A stretch of DNA of 6,918 nucleotides from an uncultured Lachnospiraceae bacterium (GCA_902772565.1 CACYBJ010000093.1:1-6918), one strand, 5' to 3'; positions 1-6,199 are shown, counted from the first letter of the stretch. Program-made: numbers and translations. The notes: generated by a model from the letters alone, not told the origin.

Positions 1-2444
1 ATGTCATCACTAACCCGAGAACTCCGTATCCGTGGATAAACTATCTCGGCTCACAGGCGTTCTTCTCTCTCATCTCTAACACAGCAGGCGGCTACAGCTT
101 CTATAAAGATGCCAGACTCAGAAGAATCACACGTTATCGCTACAACAATGTCCCAATCGATATGGGCGGTCGTTATTTCTATATTAACGACAATGGTACA
201 GTTTGGAATCCGGGCTGGTCACCTGTTAAGACAGAACTTGATTCCTATGAATGCCGTCACGGTATGGGTTACACCATCATCAACGGTAAGAAAAACGACT
301 TAAGAGCAGAAGTTACTTTCTTCGTACCTCAGAATTACGACGGAGAAGTTCAGCAGGTTGTTCTTACAAACGAAGGCTCATCCGAGAAGACATTCTCATT
401 CTTCTCATTCCAGGAGTGGTGTCTTTGGGATGCTCAGGACGACTGCACGAACTTCCAGAGAAACTATTCTACAGGACGTGTTGAAGTAGCCGGTTCTACA
501 ATCTACCATAAAACAGAGTACAGAGACCGCCGCGATCATTTCGCATTCTACACTGTAAATGACGAAATCGACGGTTATGATACAGACCGCGATTCATTCA
601 TCGGCCTTTACAACGGATTCCACAATCCTCAGGCTGTACTTGACGGCAAGGCTACCGATTCATTTGCAGACGGTTGGTCACCGATTGCTTCACACTACAA
701 GAAGATCACACTTAAGCCGGGCGAAACAAAGACTCTTGTTTTCGTACTTGGTTATGTTGAAATGCCTGTGGCTGAGAAGTTCGAAGCAGACGGCAAGACA
801 ATCAACAAGACAAAAGCTCTTGCAATGATTGAAAAATATAACACACCTGAGAAGGTTGCTGCAGGCCTTGCAGAACTTCGTGCTGCATGGGACGGACTTC
901 TCGGTATCTTAAATGTTTCCACACCTGATGACAAGGTAGACAGAATGGTTAACATCTGGAACCAGTATCAGTGCATGGTAACATTCAACCTTTCACGTTC
1001 CGCATCCTACTTCGAGTCAGGAATCGGCCGTGGCATGGGCTTCAGAGATTCAAACCAGGATATCCTCGGTTTCGTTCATCAGATTCCGGACCGTGCAAGA
1101 GAAAGACTTATCGACCTTGCTGCTACTCAGCTTGAAGACGGCGGATGCTATCATCAGTATCAGCCTCTTACAAAGAAGGGTAACTCCGATATCGGTGGTG
1201 ACTTCTCAGACGATCCGCTTTGGATGATCCTTTCCGTATCTGCCTATATCAAGGAGACTGGCGACTGGTCAATCCTTGATGAGATGGTACCTTTCGATAA
1301 CGACGAGTCAAAGGCTAAGCCGATGCTTGAGCATCTTAAGGTATCCTTCTACCGCGTACTTAACAACGTAGGTCCTCACGGACTTCCTCTTGCAATGAGA
1401 GCTGACTGGAACGATTGTATCAACCTTTCCTGCTTCTCCGATACACCGGGTGAAAGCTTCCAGACCTACACCAATCCTAAGTTCGCTGCAGAAGGCGGTT
1501 ATTCAAAGATTGCAGAGTCTGTAATGGTTGCAGCACTCTTCACATATGTTGGACCTAACTATGTAAGCATTCTTAAGCACAAAGGTCTTGATGCCGATGC
1601 TGAAAAGGCACAGGCAGAAATCGACAAGATGAAGAAGAATGTTATGGATTCCGCATTCGACGGCGACTGGTTCATTCGTGCTTACGATGCCAACGGCGAG
1701 AAGATGGGCTCCAAGGAAAACGAAGAAGGCAAGATCTTCATCGAGCCACAGGGCTTCGCAGTTATGTCTGAAATCGGTAAGGATGAAGGTGCCGACATCA
1801 AGACACTTAATGCAATCGATAAGTACCTTAATACAGACTTCGGTCTTGTACTTAATAACCCTGCATTCACAAAGTACTATGTACAGTACGGTGAAATCTC
1901 CACATATCCGGGCGGATACAAAGAGAACGCAGGTATCTTCACACATAACAATGCATGGATCATCTGTGCAGAGGCCTATGCGGGAAGAGGCGATAAGGCA
2001 TTCGAGTACTATTCAAAGATTGCTCCTGCTTTCACAGAAGAAACATCAGACATCCATAAGACAGAGCCTTATGTATACGGTCAGATGATCGGTGGTAAGG
2101 ATGCAGGTTCCGATATCGGAAGACCGGGCAACCACTTCGGTCAGGGCAAGAACTCATGGCTCACAGGAACAGCTGCATGGAACATGGTAGCTATTTCACA
2201 GTATATCCTCGGTATACAGGCAGACTTCGACGGTCTTAAGGTTAATCCTTCAATCCCAAGTGCTTGGGACGGATTCACTGCATCACGTACATTCCGTGGC
2301 GCAACCTACAAGATCAACATTAAGAACCCGAACCACGTATGCGCAGGCGTTAAGTCAATGACAGTTGACGGCCAGGCAGTAGAAGGAAATGTAATTCCTG
2401 TACTTGGCGCAGGCGAACATCAGGTAGAAGTTGTACTTGGATAG
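1..2444 (+). CDS. Cellobiose phosphorylase (GH94), 5' end cut off by the window edge
   Basis: Inverting phosphorolysis of cellobiose to alpha-D-glucose 1-phosphate plus glucose (EC 2.4.1.20), a cytoplasmic, ATP-saving step in cellulose use. The frame is open from base 3 (bases 1-2 end a split codon), giving 813 residues before TAG. By recalled comparison with Cellvibrio gilvus CBP only about 12-15 N-terminal residues are missing. The N-terminal beta-sandwich begins with NPRTPYPWINYLG and RRITRYRYNN, both typical of the family. The catalytic general acid is the second Asp of RADWNDC (codon 1413-1415). Phosphate-site candidates are the His of THNNAW (1944-1946) and the Thr-Gly of SWLTGTAAW (2163-2168). 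The match runs along the whole length (MVNIWNQYQCMVTFN, GIGRGMGFRDSNQD, IEPQGFAVM), so cellobiose rather than cellodextrin or chitobiose phosphorylase is favoured. Codons are strongly biased (CTT Leu, AAC, ATC), suggesting high expression. The loop before SWLTG is about 8 residues longer than in C. gilvus. No signal peptide can be judged because the start is missing. Confidence 0.95.
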   Translation, partial: VITNPRTPYPWINYLGSQAFFSLISNTAGGYSFYKDARLRRITRYRYNNVPIDMGGRYFYINDNGTVWNPGWSPVKTELDSYECRHGMGYTIINGKKNDLRAEVTFFVPQNYDGEVQQVVLTNEGSSEKTFSFFSFQEWCLWDAQDDCTNFQRNYSTGRVEVAGSTIYHKTEYRDRRDHFAFYTVNDEIDGYDTDRDSFIGLYNGFHNPQAVLDGKATDSFADGWSPIASHYKKITLKPGETKTLVFVLGYVEMPVAEKFEADGKTINKTKALAMIEKYNTPEKVAAGLAELRAAWDGLLGILNVSTPDDKVDRMVNIWNQYQCMVTFNLSRSASYFESGIGRGMGFRDSNQDILGFVHQIPDRARERLIDLAATQLEDGGCYHQYQPLTKKGNSDIGGDFSDDPLWMILSVSAYIKETGDWSILDEMVPFDNDESKAKPMLEHLKVSFYRVLNNVGPHGLPLAMRADWNDCINLSCFSDTPGESFQTYTNPKFAAEGGYSKIAESVMVAALFTYVGPNYVSILKHKGLDADAEKAQAEIDKMKKNVMDSAFDGDWFIRAYDANGEKMGSKENEEGKIFIEPQGFAVMSEIGKDEGADIKTLNAIDKYLNTDFGLVLNNPAFTKYYVQYGEISTYPGGYKENAGIFTHNNAWIICAEAYAGRGDKAFEYYSKIAPAFTEETSDIHKTEPYVYGQMIGGKDAGSDIGRPGNHFGQGKNSWLTGTAAWNMVAISQYILGIQADFDGLKVNPSIPSAWDGFTASRTFRGATYKINIKNPNHVCAGVKSMTVDGQAVEGNVIPVLGAGEHQVEVVLG

Positions 2445-2451
2445 AAATCGG

Positions 2452-2487
2452 TAATCCCCTGCTGTTTATAAGCAGGGGATTATTTTA
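2452..2487 (+). terminator. Intrinsic terminator of the cellobiose phosphorylase gene
   Basis: A perfect 12-bp inverted repeat (2452-2463 with 2471-2482, arms TAATCCCCTGCT and AGCAGGGGATTA) encloses the 7-base loop GTTTATA and is followed by the T-rich tract TTTTA. It begins 8 bases after the stop codon, the expected place for a rho-independent terminator. It separates this gene from the small membrane-protein gene downstream. Confidence 0.9.
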
Positions 2488-2526
2488 TTAGGTGAGATTA
2501 CGAGAAGGAAATAAAGGATAAGTATT

Positions 2527-3000
2527 ATGAAACGAAATGGCAGAACAGTAATTGTTATAATGGTAGTGGGAGCATTATTAATACTTATATTGGGAATACT
2601 TGTCCTTGTATATAAGAATAGCAGAGGAAAAGGACTTGAAGAAGTACATAGATTTAGAATAGACTATCAGGTGGAAAAAATAGAAATTGGACATCTTGAA
2701 GATTCCGTAGACTACCCATATGTTACTGTAGAGGATGAAAATACAATTAATACAATAATAAACAAGATTAACGAAATGAATTTAGCGATGACAATACAGG
2801 AAACAAGAATAGGAAGCGATATTGTATTGAGAGTATATCCTAAAGACTCAGCCTCGGCTTCTTCTATAGCAATTTATCCCGATTATATTCAGTATGACGA
2901 GAAGGGTATGACATATGGAACGGATCATACAAATGATAAGCAGAGTCTCGAAGCATTTTGTAATTATTTAAAGGACATATATAATAAAAGAATTGCTTGA
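2527..3000 (+). CDS. Unrecognised membrane-anchored protein, 157 residues
   Basis: I do not recognise the family. Seen: a basic N-terminus (MKRNGR), one hydrophobic span at about residues 8-29 with no lipobox, a basic juxtamembrane stretch (KNSRGKG), then a roughly 120-residue soluble domain rich in beta-type strands (FRIDYQVEKIEI, YPYVTV, DIVLRVYP, SIAIYP, YIQYDEKGMTY) with a helix INTIINKINEMN in between and a C-terminal helix. The soluble domain probably lies outside the cell, but charge on both sides of the span leaves topology uncertain. The start is supported by AAAGGA at 2513-2518, 8 bases before ATG. Hand-counted GC is about 32%, with ATA, AGA and TTA codons common, unlike the neighbouring genes. 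It lies only 44 bases after a strong terminator and no clear promoter is visible. It could be a small surface protein of the DUF5301 kind, but that resemblance is only one of pattern. Confidence 0.8.
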   Translation: MKRNGRTVIVIMVVGALLILILGILVLVYKNSRGKGLEEVHRFRIDYQVEKIEIGHLEDSVDYPYVTVEDENTINTIINKINEMNLAMTIQETRIGSDIVLRVYPKDSASASSIAIYPDYIQYDEKGMTYGTDHTNDKQSLEAFCNYLKDIYNKRIA

Positions 3001-3032
3001 TGTTCAGAGGGTGTCTCATTTATTGATTATAA

Positions 3033-3989
3033 TCACACTCTTACAAATTTAGTTAAATAGGTTTCTTTTGCAAAGGCGGTGAGACGGAAGTTCTTCTCCG
3101 CCTTTTTTGCTTTCGCTTCGTCTGAGAAAAGGCCGAAAACGGAACTGCCCGAGCCGCTCATGAGAGAGCCCACAGCTCCCATGGAACGCATGGTGGTCTT
3201 CATGGCTGCTATCATGGGGATTTCCGGGATGGCAACGGTTTCAAGCACGTTGCCCATGTTTTCGCACAGGTCTCTTAAGTCATTGCGAACTATGGCATCG
3301 ATTACCGCTTCGGTGTCCGGATGCTTCAGGTTTTCCATTTTAAGGTTGTCGTAGACGTATTTGGTGGAAAGTCCGTTGTCCGGCTTCGCGATTAAAACAT
3401 AGCAGTCGGGAGCCGGAGGAAGAGTAGTGAGTATCTCGCCGATTCCCTCTGAAAGCATGGTGCCGCCCATGATGCAGAAAGGTACATCTGCACCGATTTT
3501 TTCGCCAATTGAGCAAAGTTCTTTCTGAGAAAAGCCTGCTTCAAAAAGGGAATTAAGACCTCTTAAGGTTGCGGCCGCATCCGTACTTCCGCCTGCAAGT
3601 CCTGCGGAAAGAGGAATATTTTTCTGTATGAGAATACCGACGCCGGAACAGTTTTCATTCGGCTTAAACAGTATTTTTTCTTTTTTCTTGCATTCGGAAA
3701 AGAACAGCTTTGCTGCTTTATAGATGAGGTTATCTTCTCCAAAGGAAAGACCTGACACGTTAATATAGTTGTCGCCGTCAGGGTCTCCCGGAAGCGCTTC
3801 GATTTCTATTTTAAGATTTTCGGGATCGGTTGTTGGCGTGTCGGAGAAATTCTTCCTGAGTATTAATTCGTCGCAGATTCCCACGGTCTGCATTATCATT
3901 GAAACATCATGATAACCGTTGGGTCTGACGCCGGTAACGTCAAGACTGAGATTTATCTTGGCAAATGCTTTGACTTTTACTTCAATCAT
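3033..3989 (-). CDS. ispE: 4-diphosphocytidyl-2-C-methyl-D-erythritol kinase
   Basis: ATP-dependent phosphorylation of 4-diphosphocytidyl-2-C-methyl-D-erythritol (EC 2.7.1.148), in the cytoplasmic MEP pathway to isopentenyl diphosphate. A GHMP-kinase fold is shown by three motifs: KAFAKINLSLDVTGVRPNGYHD at the N-terminus (Lys11 matches catalytic Lys10 of E. coli IspE), the glycine-rich ATP loop PLSAGLAGGSTDAA at about residues 126-139, and GADVPF at 166-171, whose Asp168 matches catalytic Asp141 of E. coli. GHMP motif 3 is MSGSGSSVFGLF near 277-288. At 318 residues it is some 30 longer than usual. The extra length is mostly an acidic, Pro/Asp/Asn-rich stretch at about 47-82 before FGEDNLIYKAA, and a charged insert near 98-115. 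The ATG start is backed by GGGGGA 7 bases upstream. It is transcribed alone, divergent from ddl and convergent with the 157-residue membrane-protein gene (32 bases between stop codons). Confidence 0.95.
   Translation of the reverse strand: MIEVKVKAFAKINLSLDVTGVRPNGYHDVSMIMQTVGICDELILRKNFSDTPTTDPENLKIEIEALPGDPDGDNYINVSGLSFGEDNLIYKAAKLFFSECKKKEKILFKPNENCSGVGILIQKNIPLSAGLAGGSTDAAATLRGLNSLFEAGFSQKELCSIGEKIGADVPFCIMGGTMLSEGIGEILTTLPPAPDCYVLIAKPDNGLSTKYVYDNLKMENLKHPDTEAVIDAIVRNDLRDLCENMGNVLETVAIPEIPMIAAMKTTMRSMGAVGSLMSGSGSSVFGLFSDEAKAKKAEKNFRLTAFAKETYLTKFVRV
3072..3108 (+). terminator. Possible plus-strand intrinsic terminator inside the 3' end of ispE
   Basis: AAAGGCGG (3072-3079) pairs perfectly with CCGCCTTT (3098-3105) and the T run continues to 3108, giving GGCGG/CCGCC plus T6 on the + strand. 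The 18-base interior can add a few pairs (GAG with CTT after a U-U mismatch). It lies 72 bases after the stop of the membrane-protein gene, so it is suited to stop that transcript before it runs antisense into ispE. The same bases encode ispE residues near 295-306, so coding constraint could produce the repeat by chance. Confidence 0.5.
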
Positions 3990-3996
3990 TGAAAAA

Positions 3997-4002
3997 TCCC
4001 CC
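3997..4002 (-). promoter_or_regulatory. Ribosome binding site of ispE
   Basis: On the minus strand GGGGGA lies 7 bases before the ispE ATG (CAT at 3987-3989 on the plus strand). This fixes the start and agrees with the family N-terminus. The wider sequence TCGGGGGA (3997-4004) is exactly complementary to TCCCCCGA in the upstream hairpin at 4057-4064, so this site could be hidden by RNA pairing. Confidence 0.7.
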
Positions 4003-4042
4003 GAAATTCCAAAATCCTATAATAAAAAAGATATACGATCTG

Positions 4043-4158
4043 CCCCCGATTTTCAATCGGGGGAGGCCGTCGTAACACGTCATGATTCCGAAGGAATCGT
4101 GACAGAGTTTCGAAGAAACTCGTCTTTGAGACATCAAAGGAATCCCGTAGGGATTCCT
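4043..4158. other. Tandem array of five short-loop hairpins between ispE and ddl
   Basis: Five adjacent inverted repeats with tiny loops fill this stretch. H1: 4043-4063, 9 bp, loop TTC. H2: 4079-4103, 11 bp with one T/G pair, loop GAA. H3: 4105-4121, 7 bp, loop GAA. H4: 4124-4139, 6 bp, loop GACA. H5: 4138-4158, 9 bp, loop GTA, sharing two bases with H4. Loops and arms are given for the plus strand. No T run follows on either strand, so they are not ordinary terminators. H2 pairs fully only in plus-strand RNA (U-G wobble at 4083/4099; A/C mismatch on the minus strand). Even so, the best nearby upstream promoter-like sequence reads minus, which would place the array in the ispE leader. I know no named RNA family with this layout. 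It could be a structured leader, a small RNA, or a decayed mobile palindromic element. Confidence 0.8.
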
Positions 4159-4169
4159 ACATTATTAAC

Positions 4170-4192
4170 AGTATACCATAAAAGCACATCAA
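4170..4192 (-). promoter_or_regulatory. Possible ispE promoter (extended -10 type)
   Basis: On the minus strand TGG-TATACT (plus positions 4170-4178) fits an extended -10 element. No good -35 is found at 16-18 bases from it; TTGATG (4187-4192) is only 11 bases away, although it would sit 18 bases from the poorer -10 TTAATA. Transcription would start near 4163 and give a leader of about 170 bases containing the five hairpins before ispE. This is a weak call, made mainly because the array needs a transcript and ispE needs a promoter. Confidence 0.35.
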
Positions 4193-4212
4193 TTGTTTAG
4201 TTTTGTTAAATA

Positions 4213-4241
4213 TTTACATAAAAGGTGAAAGAGAGTATAAT
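4213..4241 (+). promoter_or_regulatory. Sigma-A type promoter of the ddl-murI-plsC operon
   Basis: TTTACA (4213-4218) and TATAAT (4236-4241) are separated by exactly 17 bases. This is a perfect -10 and a -35 one base off TTGACA, in AT-rich surroundings. Transcription should start near 4247-4250, about 95 bases before the ddl ATG. No operator repeat overlaps it. Confidence 0.85.
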
Positions 4242-4258
4242 TATCGCGTTGTTTACTG

Positions 4259-4348
4259 ATGTTTGAAAGATTGATTTCAAACCCGCGGATGATGCTGCAG
4301 GCGTGTCATTACCCGGAAGATATGCCTGTAACATGGTACGAATTATGA
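4259..4348 (+). CDS. Possible 29-residue leader peptide upstream of ddl
   Basis: The first ATG after the predicted ddl transcription start opens a 29-codon frame ending in TGA at 4346-4348, which overlaps the ddl ATG as ATGA. The peptide begins MFERLISNPRMMLQAC and ends MPVTWYEL, with no run of one amino acid that would suggest a classical attenuator. The start has no Shine-Dalgarno sequence and lies only about 10 bases from the predicted 5' end. ddl itself also lacks a good site close to its ATG, so coupling through this frame would explain how ddl is translated. A 30-codon open frame is common by chance, so this is a hypothesis, not an established gene. Confidence 0.3.
   Translation: MFERLISNPRMMLQACHYPEDMPVTWYEL
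4261..4282 (+). promoter_or_regulatory. Hairpin near the 5' end of the ddl transcript
   Basis: GTTTGAAA (4261-4268) and TTTCAAAC (4275-4282) form a perfect 8-bp stem with the 6-base loop GATTGA, starting about 12 bases after the predicted transcription start and overlapping the first codons of the possible leader peptide. No T run follows, so it is not a terminator. It may stabilise the 5' end or affect initiation at the ATG at 4259. Confidence 0.5.
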
Positions 4349-5388
4349 AAAAAATAGCTGTAATTTTCGGAGGAATGTCCTCCGAACACAATATATCCTG
4401 TATTTCCGCATCTACCATTATTAAGAACATAGATGCAAATGAATACGAAACCGTGCTTATCGGTATCACCAAGAAAGGCAAATGGCTTTTGGTAGACAGT
4501 CTTGAAAGCATTCAGGACGGAAGCTGGAGATATTCCGAAACCGGTGCCATCATAAGCCCGGATGCTGCCGACCATGGTATTATTATCACTTCAGGTGACA
4601 CTATCAGAAAAGAAAAAATCGATGTTATCTTTCCGGTACTTCACGGACTTTGGGGTGAAGACGGTACTATCCAGGGTCTTTTTGAGTTGTCAGGTATTCC
4701 ATATGTAGGTTGCGGCGTTCTTGCCAGTGCCTGCTCAATGGATAAATTCTATACAAAGATAATTGTCTCTAACCTTGGAATCAGACAGGCTAAATTTGAG
4801 CCGGTTCTCAAGAAGGATCTTAACGATATGGAAGGAACAATTGCCAGAATCGAGGCAAGCATTCCTTATCCGGTATTTGTTAAGCCGTCAAACGAAGGAT
4901 CTTCCTGCGGTATTTCAAAGGCTCATGACAGAAAGGAACTTGAGGATGCTCTTGTTCTTGCCGCAAAGCATGACAGAAAGATACTTGTTGAGGAAACCAT
5001 TAACGGCCGCGAGCTTGAATGCGCCGTTTTGGGCGGCAGAGCCTCCGGCGTCGGTGAAGTAGTGGCGGCAGATGAATTCTACAGTTATGATGCCAAGTAC
5101 AATAATTCCGAGTCCAAGACGGTAATAGGACCGGAACTGCCGGCAGGAAAGACAGAAGAAATCAGAAAGGACGCTGAAAAGATTTTCGAAGCCATGGATG
5201 CCTTCGGTCTTGCCAGAGTTGATTTCTTCCTTGAAAATGACACCAATGAAGTGGTGTTTAACGAGATTAATACACTTCCCGGATTTACCAACATAAGCAT
5301 GTTCCCTATGCTCTTTAAGGCTGTGGGACTTGAAATCAGAGAGCAGGTTAAAGAACTTATAGAAATGGCAGAACACAGAAATGAATAA
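4345..5388 (+). CDS. ddl: D-alanine--D-alanine ligase
   Basis: Joins two D-Ala using ATP (EC 6.3.2.4) to make the dipeptide added by MurF to the peptidoglycan precursor, in the cytoplasm. The product is 347 residues from ATG 4345. The N-terminal domain has the VIFGGMSSEHNIS signature, with Glu14 as the conserved active-site acid. HGLWGEDGTIQGLFELSGIPYVG (100-122) and MDK (132-134) precede the ATP-grasp domain with FVKPSNEGSSCGI (178-190). Metal ligands are expected at Asp293 (RVDFFLE), Glu307 and Asn309 (FNEINTLPGF). The omega loop reads EFYSYDAKY (244-252), the D-Ala-D-Ala type; VanA-like D-lactate ligases lack this Tyr-Lys pattern. In-frame alternatives are GTG 4303 and ATG 4333. I prefer 4345 because MKKIAVIFGG matches the family start and forms an ATGA overlap with the upstream frame. 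No candidate has a well-placed Shine-Dalgarno sequence. It is first in the operon with murI. Confidence 0.95.
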   Translation: MKKIAVIFGGMSSEHNISCISASTIIKNIDANEYETVLIGITKKGKWLLVDSLESIQDGSWRYSETGAIISPDAADHGIIITSGDTIRKEKIDVIFPVLHGLWGEDGTIQGLFELSGIPYVGCGVLASACSMDKFYTKIIVSNLGIRQAKFEPVLKKDLNDMEGTIARIEASIPYPVFVKPSNEGSSCGISKAHDRKELEDALVLAAKHDRKILVEETINGRELECAVLGGRASGVGEVVAADEFYSYDAKYNNSESKTVIGPELPAGKTEEIRKDAEKIFEAMDAFGLARVDFFLENDTNEVVFNEINTLPGFTNISMFPMLFKAVGLEIREQVKELIEMAEHRNE

Positions 5389-6187
5389 TCTTCCAATAGG
5401 CGTTTTTGATTCCGGTGTAGGCGGTCTTACCGTTGCCAAGGAAATCATGAATGAACTACCGAATGAAAACATAATCTATTTCGGTGATACTGCCAGGGTA
5501 CCCTACGGCGACAAGTCCCGTGAAACGGTTACTTCCTATTCCAGACAGATAGTGGAATTTCTCATGGGCAAGGAAGTTAAGTGCATAGTTGTTGCCTGCA
5601 ACACCGCATCGGCATATGCCCTGGAAACCGTAAGACACGAAGTTGATATTCCCATGATCGGTGTGGTTAAGCCGGGAGCGAGAACGGCGGCATCTGCCAC
5701 GAGAAACGGACGTATAGGCGTTATCGGTACCGAGGCAACCGTACGAAGCCACCTTTACAACGACTACCTTAAAAAACTGAGCCCCAATGTTTCCGTGTTC
5801 GGTAAGGCATGTCCCCTTCTTTGTCCTCTTGTGGAAGAAGGCTGGATAGACGATCCGGTTACCGAAGAAATACTCAGACGTTATCTCAAGGAATTGATCG
5901 AGAAGGACATCGACACACTGGTGCTTGGATGTACTCATTATCCGATCCTTAAGAATGCGGTGGCGAAGGTTACGGGGGAAAATATCCGACTGGTTAATCC
6001 CGCCCTTGAAACTGCAAGAGAGCTCAAGAAGCTCCTTGAAGAAAAGGATCTTCTTTCATCGGGCACGGCTCCCGTAAAGCACTGCTTTTATGTGAGCGAT
6101 GGCGCCGATAAGTTCAGAGATTTTGCAAATTCCATACTTCCATGCGAAATCATAGAAACAAAAGATGTAAATATAAAGAAGTTTTAA
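5381..6187 (+). CDS. murI: Glutamate racemase
   Basis: Interconverts L- and D-glutamate without a cofactor (EC 5.1.1.3), supplying the D-Glu that MurD adds to UDP-MurNAc-L-Ala. At 268 residues it is normal length and cytoplasmic. The N-terminal motif PIGVFDSGVGGLTV carries Asp10 and Ser11. YFGDTARVPYGDKS is at 33-46. The two catalytic cysteines are Cys73 in VACNTASA and Cys184 in LGCTHYP, followed by His186. All residues expected for activity are present. The ATG lies inside the end of ddl (8-base overlap, ATGAATAA) and has no clear Shine-Dalgarno site, so translation is probably coupled to ddl. Both genes serve D-amino-acid supply for the wall, which supports one operon. The plsC-like gene starts 12 bases further on. 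Confidence 0.96.
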   Translation: MNNLPIGVFDSGVGGLTVAKEIMNELPNENIIYFGDTARVPYGDKSRETVTSYSRQIVEFLMGKEVKCIVVACNTASAYALETVRHEVDIPMIGVVKPGARTAASATRNGRIGVIGTEATVRSHLYNDYLKKLSPNVSVFGKACPLLCPLVEEGWIDDPVTEEILRRYLKELIEKDIDTLVLGCTHYPILKNAVAKVTGENIRLVNPALETARELKKLLEEKDLLSSGTAPVKHCFYVSDGADKFRDFANSILPCEIIETKDVNIKKF

Positions 6188-6192
6188 AGGAG
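6188..6192 (+). promoter_or_regulatory. Strong ribosome binding site of the plsC-like gene
   Basis: AGGAG (within AAAGGAGAGAG, starting in the murI stop region) lies 7 bases before the ATG at 6200. It is the only textbook Shine-Dalgarno site in this operon, whereas ddl and murI appear to rely on overlapping reading frames. Confidence 0.8.
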
Positions 6193-6199
6193 AGAGTAA

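Noticed and set aside
1503..1946. A 147-codon open frame antisense to the cellobiose phosphorylase gene.
   Set aside because: It is the reverse complement of strongly biased codons in a well-supported gene; the Cys/Ile-rich product resembles no protein family and has no ribosome binding site.
3024..3035. Palindrome TGATTATAATCA at the end of ispE as an operator.
   Set aside because: It is a short AT-rich palindrome in a convergent 3' region, where an operator has no promoter to act on.
4019..4047. Minus-strand TATTAT (4019-4024) as the -10 of an ispE promoter close to the gene.
   Set aside because: The matching -35 position falls in the G-rich arm of H1 (GGGGGC or CGGGGG) and bears no likeness to TTGACA; there is no extended -10 TG.
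4043..4063. H1 as an intrinsic terminator on the minus strand, because T6 follows.
   Set aside because: The T run begins about a dozen bases after the stem, too far for a rho-independent terminator, and it would lie just before ispE.
4043..4158. The hairpin array as a CRISPR array or as a known riboswitch or T-box.
   Set aside because: The hairpins differ in sequence and have no regular spacers, and none of the conserved cores of the common riboswitches or T-box that I know is visible.
4303..4344. GTG at 4303 or ATG at 4333 as the ddl start.
   Set aside because: The added residues (SLPGRYACNMVRI) do not fit the ddl family N-terminus; GTG has no ribosome binding site, and the GGAAGA before 4333 is weak and 12 bases away.
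4915..5472. A 185-codon minus-strand open frame across the ddl-murI junction.
   Set aside because: Both plus-strand genes are certain from conserved motifs, and this frame is a shadow spanning their overlap.
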